From contig JAFGHZ010000047.1 of assembly GCA_016929875.1 (NCBI GenBank), positions 1-6,842 on the forward strand: a DNA stretch of 6,842 nt, given 5' to 3'. The position numbers and the translations under genes are program-made. The stretch comes from Dehalococcoidales bacterium. GTDB lineage: Bacteria; Chloroflexota; Dehalococcoidia; Dehalococcoidales; Fen-1064. The notes beneath the pieces are model-generated. The model was not told the origin of the DNA and searched no databases. It saw only the letters and a program-made list of their open reading frames with translations. Shown piece after piece: positions 1 through 5,774 of the stretch (the first letter of the stretch is position 1; each line of letters starts with the position of its first letter).

Positions 1-456
1 AGACATTACTGTCAGGACGATGAACAGCGCCGGGAAGCACATCCACGCATCTACAAACCGTTGTACGATCATATCGAAGGCACCGCCGAGGTATCCGGAC
101 GTAATACCAAGAATTGTAGCGATAAGGACACTAAGAGCGGAACCCGCTAGACCTACTATCATAGACACACGAGCCCCGAAGATAACTCGGGTCAACATGT
201 CCCGTCCTGTGTTGTCCGTACCCAGCCAGTGCTGTAATGAGGGAGGTTCCAGAGAATCCTTTAAGTGAATTTCGTTCACGCCATACGGGGATATCACATT
301 GGCAAAAATACCGGCAAGGAACATTAACAATACTATGGCCGCACCCGCCGTACCAAGCAGCTTTTCTTTGACCAGCCTGACGAGCAGGTCGAAGAAAAAG
401 GAGCGTCTTTTCTTCATTTTGACTTTTGCCAACCCATCTATTGTTGTGTCTGTCAT
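1..456 (-). CDS. DppC/OppC-like ABC transporter permease, 3' end cut by window edge
   Basis: This is an inner-membrane permease subunit of a peptide/nickel-type (PepT family) ABC importer, the partner of the DppB-like subunit encoded just upstream. Only the first 152 residues are in the window, and the frame runs open to base 1. A short basic N-terminus (KKRR near 15-18) precedes the first membrane helix (about 35-55). The family signature HWLGTDNTGRDMLTR lies at 76-90, followed by a second helix (about 98-120). That signature is typical of OppC/DppC N-terminal regions. The ATG start is supported by its fit to the family N-terminus and by AGGA at 466-469, which overlaps the TAG stop of the upstream gene. 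The gap between the two genes is 11 bases, so they are co-transcribed and probably translationally coupled. The substrate cannot be told from the sequence. Family assignment is secure; dppC versus oppC, nikC or gsiD is open. Confidence 0.93.
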   Translation of the reverse strand, partial: MTDTTIDGLAKVKMKKRRSFFFDLLVRLVKEKLLGTAGAAIVLLMFLAGIFANVISPYGVNEIHLKDSLEPPSLQHWLGTDNTGRDMLTRVIFGARVSMIVGLAGSALSVLIATILGITSGYLGGAFDMIVQRFVDAWMCFPALFIVLTVMS

Positions 457-467
457 GCTATGCAATC

Positions 468-1421
468 CTATTTATAATGAATTCTCGGGTCCAGATAGGC
501 GTATGTCAGGTCAATAACAGTGTTGACCACCAACACAAAAGCAGCAACGAATAGATTTACTCCGGAAACCACGGGGTAATCTCGTCTAGTGAGAATTTGT
601 AACATAAGAGACCCCATCCCCGGCAGATTGAATATCGACTCGAGAATCAAGGAGCCGCCGATGACGACGGGGATCTGAATTCCTATGGTGGTGATTACCG
701 GGATTAGCGCATTCCGCAGCGCGTGCCTGATGATGACCGTCCTTTCCCTGAGGCCTTTCGCCCACGCCGTGCGGATATAGTCCTGCCCTAAGACCTCCAG
801 CATCATGGTGCGCGTCATTCTCATCGTAGTGCCAGCCATCGCCATACCTAGGATTAACGCTGGAATACTGAACATCTGCAGGTTCCCTATCGGGTCCTGA
901 GTAAAAGGTATGTATTGCATCGATGGCGCCCAGCCCCACCAGACCGACGGGAAGACCATTACCATTGTGCCTATCCAGAAACCGGGCGCACATATAAAGA
1001 TGATGGCTATGCTGCGTCCCACATAGTCGCCCAGAGTGTCCTGCCGAATAGCCGAATATACACCGATCGGCAGGGCTAGCACTAATGCTATTATTATGGC
1101 CAACACGCCGAGTTCTGCCGATATCGGCAGCCTGTTCTTCAGGGATTCAAGCACCGGAAGCCCTGTCCATATAGAAGTGCCGAAATCTCCACGCGTGATA
1201 ATTCCCCCCATCCATCGCCCATATTGTACGTAGATGGGAACATCCAGTCCTAGCTTCGCTTCAATCTCCTCAATGTTCGTAGGTTGCCGAACATTGTAGT
1301 CCTGAACCATCAAATCCACCACGGTTCCCGGAATAAAGCGGACACTGAAGAACACTATTATCGTTACGAGAAAAAGTGCGACTACTGCTCCTACTAATCT
1401 TCTAACTAAATAGGCTCCCAC
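468..1421 (-). CDS. DppB/OppB-like ABC transporter permease
   Basis: This is an inner-membrane permease of a dipeptide/oligopeptide/nickel-type ABC importer; it forms the channel with the DppC-like subunit encoded next. The N-terminus GAYLVRRLVGAVVALF and a first helix (about 8-28) are typical of the family. GDFGTS lies at about 78-83. The cytoplasmic EAA loop that contacts the ATPase (DYIRTAWAKGLRER...ALRNALIP) is at about 214-241, and ESIFNLPGMG at about 261-270. The product is 317 residues, normal for the family. I chose the GTG at 1421 because AAGGAAG (1426-1432) sits 5 bases ahead of it and the protein then begins like its relatives. A TTG at 1442 in the same frame would add seven residues but has no good ribosome site. 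No substrate-binding protein gene precedes it; the upstream DNA is a control region and then tRNAs. ATPases are presumably beyond the left edge. Confidence 0.93.
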   Translation of the reverse strand: MGAYLVRRLVGAVVALFLVTIIVFFSVRFIPGTVVDLMVQDYNVRQPTNIEEIEAKLGLDVPIYVQYGRWMGGIITRGDFGTSIWTGLPVLESLKNRLPISAELGVLAIIIALVLALPIGVYSAIRQDTLGDYVGRSIAIIFICAPGFWIGTMVMVFPSVWWGWAPSMQYIPFTQDPIGNLQMFSIPALILGMAMAGTTMRMTRTMMLEVLGQDYIRTAWAKGLRERTVIIRHALRNALIPVITTIGIQIPVVIGGSLILESIFNLPGMGSLMLQILTRRDYPVVSGVNLFVAAFVLVVNTVIDLTYAYLDPRIHYK

Positions 1422-1490
1422 GCAGACTTCCTTTGAATTCAATTAATTTGGAATGCATGACTACTTTTGAAATCCTGCCTGTTTAATTAT

Positions 1491-1502
1491 AACAAGCTTG
1501 TT
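1491..1502. repeat. 12-base perfect palindrome AACAAGCTTGTT
   Basis: This palindrome is immediately upstream of, and overlaps by one base, the minus-strand TATAAT at 1486-1491. It would therefore sit in the spacer of the weakest of the three candidate promoters for the permease operon. It could be an operator or a chance palindrome in AT-rich DNA. Confidence 0.3.
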
Positions 1503-1589
1503 GTTTCAAACAAAAGCAACATCCCATACTTTAAGTAGTTATCTAAATACTTGCTCCAAAAGATATCATAAAACAAATTGTTTGTCAAT

Positions 1590-1619
1590 ACTGTCAATAT
1601 ATATATTTATACTGACAGT
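1590..1619. promoter_or_regulatory. Palindromic operator candidate at the ABC operon promoter
   Basis: Perfect 7-base inverted arms, ACTGTCA (1590-1596) and TGACAGT (1613-1619), flank a 16-base spacer made almost wholly of A and T. The element covers the -10 box and the predicted start of the minus-strand promoter at 1606-1634. A direct repeat of TGTCAATA (1583-1590 and 1592-1599, period 9) overlaps its left arm. Position and symmetry suggest a repressor site, but I cannot name the regulator. Confidence 0.4.
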
Positions 1620-1634
1620 TAAATTATGTGTCAA
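1606..1634 (-). promoter_or_regulatory. Sigma70-type promoter candidate for the ABC permease operon
   Basis: On the minus strand a perfect -35 TTGACA (1629-1634) is followed by a 17-base spacer and -10 TATAAA (1606-1611). Transcription would start near 1599, giving a leader of about 180 bases before the GTG at 1421. It is the best match to consensus in this region. Two weaker candidates lie nearer the gene: TTGACA (1583-1588), 17 bases, TATCTT (1560-1565, with an upstream TG), and TTGTTT (1508-1513), 16 bases, TATAAT (1486-1491). Confidence 0.6.
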
Positions 1635-1746
1635 ATAGGTATGCTCGGCCTGAAGTTTTCTATGTAAAATGGGGTAGAACCGGATGCTGTCAGTAACAGT
1701 TGTGTCGCCGTACCGGGTAGGGCATTCATGGCTGGATAAGTTTCAA

Positions 1747-1821
1747 TGGAGCGGAAGACGAGATTCGAACTCGCGACCTCCTCCTTGGCAAGGAGGCATT
1801 CTACCACTGAACTACTTCCGC
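1747..1821 (-). tRNA. tRNA-Gly (anticodon GCC)
   Basis: This is a complete cloverleaf on the minus strand. The acceptor stem is GCGGAAG paired with CTTCCGC. The anticodon stem CCTCC/GGAGG holds the loop TTGCCAA, giving anticodon GCC, which reads GGC and GGU. The T arm has GCGAG, the TTCGAAT loop and CTCGT. The discriminator base is T, and the 3' CCA is encoded in the DNA (1747-1749). It is the second gene of a tRNA operon, starting two bases after tRNA-Phe ends. I see no strong rho-independent terminator after it. Confidence 0.97.
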
Positions 1822-1823
1822 AG

Positions 1824-1899
<76 letters not shown>

Positions 1900-1915
1900 A
1901 AATGCAACAAAGATT

Positions 1916-1945
1916 ATTGTATCTTTTGGTAGTGAATAGTGTCAA
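1916..1945 (-). promoter_or_regulatory. Promoter of the tRNA-Phe/tRNA-Gly operon
   Basis: On the minus strand a perfect -35 TTGACA (1940-1945), an 18-base spacer and -10 TACAAT (1916-1921) place the start near 1909. That leaves only about ten bases of 5' leader for RNase P to remove. The strength and position fit a stable-RNA promoter. Confidence 0.75.
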
Positions 1946-1970
1946 GCTGAGTGTCGTCCTTTATTACTGT

Positions 1971-2071
1971 CATTGCGAGGATGCGAAAAAGCCGAAGCAA
2001 TCTCACTTGTACCAGCGTCCTTAGTGATACAGAGATTGCCACGCCCCCGACAAAATCGGAGGCTCGCAATG
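1971..2071. repeat. Degenerate MITE/REP-like element with nested inverted repeats
   Basis: The outer arms CATTGCGAG (1971-1979) and CTCGCAATG (2063-2071) are perfect inverted repeats. Inside them lie a second perfect pair, GCAATCTC (1997-2004) and GAGATTGC (2032-2039), and a small hairpin CCGA-CAAAA-TCGG (2047-2059). Ends of the form CATTGCGAG...GAAGCAATCTC are a widespread intergenic repeat style that I know from many environmental bacterial genomes, including Dehalococcoidia. This copy has decayed: the usual end CTCGCAATGAC is CTCGCAATGGT here, and the left arm carries an A-rich change. It encodes nothing. It fills most of the space between the tRNA promoter and the MFS gene. Confidence 0.75.
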
Positions 2072-2107
2072 GTTCTTGGAAATTTCAGTTCGTGTTATTT
2101 TGCGCTG

Positions 2108-2136
2108 TTTTCATTTTCGGTGCGCGGGTATATTAT
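2108..2136 (+). promoter_or_regulatory. Weak promoter candidate for the MFS gene
   Basis: TTTTCA (2108-2113), a 17-base spacer and TATTAT (2131-2136) would start transcription near 2143, only about five bases before the ATG at 2148. If correct, the mRNA would be nearly leaderless and the AGGG at 2137-2140 would not be in it. The -35 box is poor, so a start further upstream remains possible. Confidence 0.35.
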
Positions 2137-2147
2137 AGGGATATATT

Positions 2148-3407
2148 ATGCCGTCGAACAGCGAGAGAATCGACCGAATGACCGGACCTGTAGTAGTCGA
2201 GCAAAAACGGAAGAAAATCTGGGGAATGCACTCCAATGTCTTCTTTATGGGAATTACCAGCCTGCTGACCGATATCGGCAGCGAACTGATTTTTACTTTT
2301 GTTCCCCTCGTTTTAATCAATATCCTGAATGCCAGTTCGACGATGGTCGGCGTCGTCGGCGGTATTTCGGAAAGTGCCGATTCTTTCCTGCGTATCTTCA
2401 GCGGCTGGCTCAGCGACAAGGTCGGCAACCGGAAATTGCCGGCGGTACTGGGTTATAGCATTTCCGCTATCGTCAAGCCCCTGATGCTCATCGCCAATAG
2501 CTGGGGTGCTGTTGCCGGCATCAGGTTCGGCGACCGTGTCGGGAAAGGTGTGCGGACCGCCTCGCGGGATGCTTTGATTGCCGATTCCGCGGGGTCGGGA
2601 GAACGCGGCCGTGCTTTCGGATTGCACCGTGCGATGGATACCTCCGGCGCTGTTATCGGATTGATTATCGCGGCGATTATCGTTTATCTGATTCCCGGCG
2701 ACGGACTGCATCTGGACGCGCAAGCTTACCGCTGGATGGTCGTTGCCGGTGTGATTCCGTCGGCGCTGGCGGTCCTGGTCCTGGCTGTTTTCGTGCATGA
2801 GAAAAGGAAGCAAGCCGTTGTCCGCGATACTTCTGGCTCCGTGCAGAAAACAACCCCCTTTACCCTGCAGTTCAAGTTGTTCCTGGTGGTAATGGCGTTG
2901 TTCACGCTGGGGAATTCCAGCGATTTCTTCCTCATCCTACGGGCACAGAATGTCGATGTGCCTCTTCTACAGGTGGTCCTGATGCTGGTGCTTTTCAATC
3001 TTACCTATTCGGTAATCGCGATGCCGATGGGTATTCTCTCCGATAAGCTGGGTAGGAAGCGGGTGATTGCGCTGGGGTGGCTGGTTTACGGACTGGCTTA
3101 TCTCGGCCTCGCGCTGGCGACCGATATCTGGCAAATCTGGCTGTTGTTCGCCCTCTACGGAATTTACTACGGCGTTTGCGAAGGGGTGGCAAAGGCTTTT
3201 GTCGCCGACCTGGTACCGGTGGAGAGAAGGGGTACGGCTTACGGACTGTACAACGGCATTGTCGGGATTATGGTTTTGCCTGCTAGCCTGATTGCCGGTA
3301 TATTGTGGGATAAAGCGGGTCCGTCATCGACCTTTTACTTCGGGGCCGGCCTGGCGCTGCTGGCGATGGTCGGCATGACGCTTTTTATAAAGGAACGAAG
3401 GGCTTGA
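2148..3407 (+). CDS. Major facilitator superfamily (MFS) transporter
   Basis: This is a 419-residue inner-membrane secondary transporter with about twelve hydrophobic segments. The loop signature of MFS motif A appears in both halves: GWLSDKVGNRK (86-96) after helix 2, and GILSDKLGRKR (295-305) in the second half. The halves also share an internal echo, with RDALIADSAGSGERGRAFGLHRA (140-162) matching AKAFVADLVPVERRGTAYGLYNG (349-370). The cytoplasmic middle loop (about 217-240) is basic. The overall look is that of drug- or metabolite-exporting MFS proteins, but the substrate cannot be inferred. AGGG (2137-2140) lies 7 bases before the ATG. A second ATG at residue 11 is possible, since the first 25 residues are polar and variable. 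The gene stands alone, divergent from the tRNAs and followed by a separate promoter. Confidence 0.92.
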   Translation: MPSNSERIDRMTGPVVVEQKRKKIWGMHSNVFFMGITSLLTDIGSELIFTFVPLVLINILNASSTMVGVVGGISESADSFLRIFSGWLSDKVGNRKLPAVLGYSISAIVKPLMLIANSWGAVAGIRFGDRVGKGVRTASRDALIADSAGSGERGRAFGLHRAMDTSGAVIGLIIAAIIVYLIPGDGLHLDAQAYRWMVVAGVIPSALAVLVLAVFVHEKRKQAVVRDTSGSVQKTTPFTLQFKLFLVVMALFTLGNSSDFFLILRAQNVDVPLLQVVLMLVLFNLTYSVIAMPMGILSDKLGRKRVIALGWLVYGLAYLGLALATDIWQIWLLFALYGIYYGVCEGVAKAFVADLVPVERRGTAYGLYNGIVGIMVLPASLIAGILWDKAGPSSTFYFGAGLALLAMVGMTLFIKERRA

Positions 3408-3429
3408 TAGGATTTTCCTCTCCCTTGTA

Positions 3430-3458
3430 TTGACAAAAGACATTCGATAAGATAAATT
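3430..3458 (+). promoter_or_regulatory. Promoter for the YcxB-like/CPBP operon
   Basis: A perfect -35 TTGACA (3430-3435), a 17-base spacer and TAAATT (3453-3458) place the start near 3465, about 25 bases before the ATG at 3491. It lies just after the MFS stop codon, so the membrane-protein genes downstream can be expressed apart from the transporter. Confidence 0.6.
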
Positions 3459-3490
3459 AACTTCAATTATCGGTTTACAGGAGCTTGGAT

Positions 3491-4066
3491 ATGAATACCG
3501 AGGTATTAAATATCGAATGCGAATTGAATACTGATGACCTTACTGCTTTGAGTTGTTACTATATACAGAATAGTCTTAAGTTGAAACGTGTTATTGGTTC
3601 TAAACAATCTCGTTACACAGTGGCGATTATGTGTTTAATTATAGGGGCGATTTCCCTGATAAAGGGTATCACTTCGGACCTTTCCGTCTGGCTATGGGTC
3701 GGAGTGGGTGTAATAATATTTGGCGTAATTTCTTTACTAGGTTATCTATATATTACAAAATATTGGCGTAACAATATCAGGAAAAACGTCGATAAGATGT
3801 ATGTGCAGGGTAAGAGTGATGACATAGGTGCCCACAAATATTCAATTTCATCCGATGGTATTCATGAAACAGCTAGATTTAGCAGTAGTAAAACGAAATG
3901 GGACGTCGTAGAAGATATCGTACAAACTGACAAACATGCATTCATATTGATTTACCCGAGGAAAGCATATATCATTCCAAAGAGGGCATTTCCTGATGGT
4001 TCTACTTTCGATAAATTTGTGCAAGATGTAAAGGTAATATTTCAGACCTCAAAAACAAATGGTTAG
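3491..4066 (+). CDS. YcxB-like two-helix membrane protein
   Basis: This is a 191-residue protein of unknown function. A polar N-terminal segment (1-40) contains LTALSCYYIQNSLKLKR. Two adjacent membrane helices follow (about 42-60 and 66-89), then a cytoplasmic-looking C-terminal domain (about 115-185). That domain has the pattern of the YcxB-like family: YSISSDGIHE, a central TKWDVVEDIV, then FILIYPRKAYIIPKRAFPDG with a closing FDKFVQDV. I chose the ATG at 3491 over an in-frame TTG at 3485 because AGGAG (3479-3483) lies 7 bases ahead of it. Base and codon use are more AT-rich than in the MFS gene before it, which may mean separate ancestry. It is followed at 32 bases by the CPBP gene and probably shares its transcript. 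YcxB-like proteins have no established biochemical role that I know of. Confidence 0.82.
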   Translation: MNTEVLNIECELNTDDLTALSCYYIQNSLKLKRVIGSKQSRYTVAIMCLIIGAISLIKGITSDLSVWLWVGVGVIIFGVISLLGYLYITKYWRNNIRKNVDKMYVQGKSDDIGAHKYSISSDGIHETARFSSSKTKWDVVEDIVQTDKHAFILIYPRKAYIIPKRAFPDGSTFDKFVQDVKVIFQTSKTNG

Positions 4067-4092
4067 CTACCTGACTTTTTCTCGGAGGTAGC
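4066..4092 (+). promoter_or_regulatory. Hairpin covering the CPBP gene's Shine-Dalgarno
   Basis: GCTACCT (4066-4072) pairs perfectly with AGGTAGC (4086-4092) across a 13-base loop. The 3' arm contains the AGG of the GGAGG ribosome site (4084-4088) that serves the ATG at 4099. The 5' arm begins at the last base of the upstream TAG stop. A ribosome finishing the YcxB-like gene would cover the 5' arm and free the site, which is the geometry of translational coupling. No U-run follows, so it is not a rho-independent terminator. Confidence 0.5.
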
Positions 4093-4098
4093 ATTTTA

Positions 4099-4740
4099 AT
4101 GCTGCGTTTTATAACAGAAGAACTCATCGGCATCGGGCAGTTTCTGAGACGGAATTTCAGAGAGACGGTCGTCATCCTATCCGCTACTCTCTTTCTGACT
4201 CTGGGCTATTATTACCCCATCGGCAACGAATGGCAGAACTCTCTTCTCTATTACGGCGTTTTCCCGATTCTGGTAATTCTGGCCGTCCTGCGGAAAAACC
4301 CCCTCGATTTCGGGCTGAGGTTTAGTAATCCGCGGGTATGGGGAAAGTATGTCCTGATAATATGTTTGATATCGGCGGTTGTTCTTTTTGCGGCTTCGTT
4401 TATCCCCGGCCTGCAGAGCTATTATCATATCGGTAGTTTCAAAATTATCCCTTACTTCCTGACGAGCTGTGTCAGCCTGGCGGCGTCCGAGTTTCTTTAC
4501 CGGGGGTTTCTCATCTTCGGGCTGAGTGAGAAATTCAAAGAGGGGAGCATCTTACTGCAGATGGTTCCATTCACGTTACTGCATCTCGGTAAGCCGGGAA
4601 TAGAAACTATCAGCTGCTTGTTTACCGGAATATTGTTCGGCTACGTTGCCTACCGGGGCAAGTCTTTCTGGCCCGCTTTTCTCATCCACCTGTTCATCAA
4701 TGTCTTCTTCGTGGGGCTGGTTAATTTAAGATTCGGGTAA
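4099..4740 (+). CDS. CPBP-family intramembrane protease homologue (Abi/Rce1-like)
   Basis: This 213-residue multi-pass membrane protein has hydrophobic segments at about 24-40, 49-64, 83-103, 117-132, 152-164, 170-185 and 190-208. The C-terminal half carries the three family motifs. Motif 1 is SEFLYRG (130-136), in place of the usual EExxxRG. Motif 2 is FTLLH (158-162) and motif 3 is HLFIN (197-201). In characterised members, Glu and His from these motifs form the active site. Here the second Glu (E131), R135, H162, H197 and N201 are present, but the first Glu of motif 1 is Ser130. Family roles include CAAX prenyl-protein proteolysis in eukaryotes and bacteriocin self-immunity in lactic acid bacteria; the target here is unknown. 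GGAGG (4084-4088) precedes the ATG by 10 bases. It lies downstream of the YcxB-like gene. Confidence 0.88.
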   Translation: MLRFITEELIGIGQFLRRNFRETVVILSATLFLTLGYYYPIGNEWQNSLLYYGVFPILVILAVLRKNPLDFGLRFSNPRVWGKYVLIICLISAVVLFAASFIPGLQSYYHIGSFKIIPYFLTSCVSLAASEFLYRGFLIFGLSEKFKEGSILLQMVPFTLLHLGKPGIETISCLFTGILFGYVAYRGKSFWPAFLIHLFINVFFVGLVNLRFG

Positions 4741-4753
4741 TCCTCTTTGACTC

Positions 4754-4782
4754 TTGACATTATTCATCCTAGGGCATATATT
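4754..4782 (+). promoter_or_regulatory. Promoter for the four-helix membrane protein gene
   Basis: A perfect -35 TTGACA (4754-4759), a 17-base spacer and TATATT (4777-4782) put the start near 4789, about 58 bases before the ATG. The -10 is flanked by a direct repeat, AGGGCA at 4771-4776 and 4783-4788, spaced 12 bases apart. This could be a regulator's tandem half-sites. Confidence 0.65.
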
Positions 4783-4846
4783 AGGGCAAAGTGTGTGTAT
4801 ATTACATCTCAACGTATATATGAAGCTGTGTGGAGGAATATAAGAA

Positions 4847-5350
4847 ATGAGGAAGGAAGAAATCATTGATGCTAATAAATTGAAGCTTCTGGTAACTGTT
4901 CAAGGATTAATCAATGCTGGTTTGTTTATTTGGGTACAGTATTGGGTAAGAACATATGAGATATATGTGAGGAATAAGCCACCGGACCCAGTATGGCATA
5001 TATCTTTGTTTATATCCATACTCTATATATCCATGTTTGTTTCATTGATTGGTATGCTGTTTGCTCTTTTAAGTTTTAAAAAAGCATTAACAGCTTGGCT
5101 TCCTCGTATTTCCCTGTCTTTGTTTGGATTATCGTTTTCTTCAATAATAGCAATAGTGCTTGCTTCAATAATTGGGATTGTTCCAAAGGCATTTAGTGGT
5201 GCTGAAAAATGGCATGCTTCAGAATTGGTAGACAAATTCGATTCACATTGGATTACAGTTATCTCATATGGATCAATGCTTGTAGTTTTCCTTATAATTT
5301 TTTTATTTTCAAAAAAATGGACCCGTAGATTTTTGGAAAGTGACAATTAG
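4847..5350 (+). CDS. Unrecognised four-helix membrane protein
   Basis: I do not recognise this 167-residue protein. It has four clear hydrophobic segments (about 13-33, 52-75, 88-113 and 135-155). Short charged ends flank them: MRKEEIIDANK at the start and KKWTRRFLESDN at the end. Two polar loops, 34-51 (with RNKPPDP) and 114-134 (GAEKWHASELVDKFDSH), would lie on the same side of the membrane. By the positive-inside rule the basic C-terminus is probably cytoplasmic and those loops external. GGAGG (4832-4836) lies 10 bases before the ATG. The gene is very AT-rich with A/T-ending codons, unlike the RNase HI and zinc-ribbon genes next to it, which suggests it was acquired. It has its own promoter and converges on the RNase HI gene, 25 bases apart, with only a weak hairpin between. 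Confidence 0.75.
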   Translation: MRKEEIIDANKLKLLVTVQGLINAGLFIWVQYWVRTYEIYVRNKPPDPVWHISLFISILYISMFVSLIGMLFALLSFKKALTAWLPRISLSLFGLSFSSIIAIVLASIIGIVPKAFSGAEKWHASELVDKFDSHWITVISYGSMLVVFLIIFLFSKKWTRRFLESDN

Positions 5351-5375
5351 AGCGATTGCAATAGATGTAACACCT

Positions 5376-5768
5376 CTATCTTACCGCCTGATTCGCCAGT
5401 CTGTCGGCTTCGGTGTTTTGCTCACGGGGAATGTGCTTGATTTTTACACTCTCAAATTGACTCAGTAATTTTCCCGCTTCCAGATATAACGGCCTCAGCA
5501 CCACCGCCTTGATTTTGTACCTGCCGTTCAACTGCTGTACCATCAGTTCGGAGTCGGAGCGTACTTCGACCTGCCTGCCGCCGAGTTTCAGGGCTTCTTT
5601 AAGAGAGTCGATGAGCGCCTGATATTCCGCCACATTATTGGTGGTAACGCCGATGCACCGGGAAATTTTCGACAGTATTTTTCCCTTTTCGTCTTTGATG
5701 GTCGCGCCGATGGCGGCTGTGCCGGGATTGCCTTTAGATAGGCCGTCGGTATTGATGATGAGTTTCAT
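5376..5768 (-). CDS. Short ribonuclease HI family protein
   Basis: This is a 130-residue RNase H fold that would cut the RNA strand of RNA-DNA hybrids, such as R-loops and Okazaki primers, in the cytoplasm. The metal-binding acidic residues are in place: D8 in NTDGLSKGNPG, E48 in NNVAEYQAL, D72 in SDSELMVQQLNG, and D122 in REQNTEADRLANQ. H112 is at about the place of the mobile His of the Escherichia coli enzyme. The basic handle region of the E. coli type is absent, as in the compact RNase HI proteins of many Gram-positives, Archaea and Chloroflexota. The ATG is only 6 bases after the stop of the zinc-ribbon gene and has no clear Shine-Dalgarno, which suggests translation by coupling. The symbol rnhA is often used for such genes, but this is the compact subtype. 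Confidence 0.93.
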   Translation of the reverse strand: MKLIINTDGLSKGNPGTAAIGATIKDEKGKILSKISRCIGVTTNNVAEYQALIDSLKEALKLGGRQVEVRSDSELMVQQLNGRYKIKAVVLRPLYLEAGKLLSQFESVKIKHIPREQNTEADRLANQAVR

Positions 5769-5774
5769 AGTTTT

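Noticed and set aside
586..993. 135-residue minus-strand frame inside the permease gene
   Set aside because: It overlaps the DppB-like gene in another frame, and its His/Arg/Gly-rich product lacks any domain.
1707..1723. Terminator for the tRNA operon
   Set aside because: The GC-rich stretch forms only a short imperfect stem with no T-run on the minus strand.
1951..2458. Plus-strand frames across the inverted repeat into the MFS gene
   Set aside because: They run through the non-coding repeat and overlap the start of the MFS gene out of frame, with no ribosome site or recognisable domain.
2111..2998. Minus-strand frames opposite the MFS gene
   Set aside because: They are shadows of the MFS coding sequence with low-complexity composition.
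3485..3490. TTG start for the YcxB-like gene
   Set aside because: The ATG at 3491 has ideal spacing from AGGAG, whereas the TTG is only one base from it.
4066..4092. Rho-independent terminator between the YcxB-like and CPBP genes
   Set aside because: The hairpin is not followed by a T-run and instead contains the next gene's ribosome site.
5351..5380. Shared bidirectional terminator between the convergent genes
   Set aside because: Only a weak stem, ATAGA (5361-5365) with TCTAT (5375-5379), is present, without GC pairs or T-runs.
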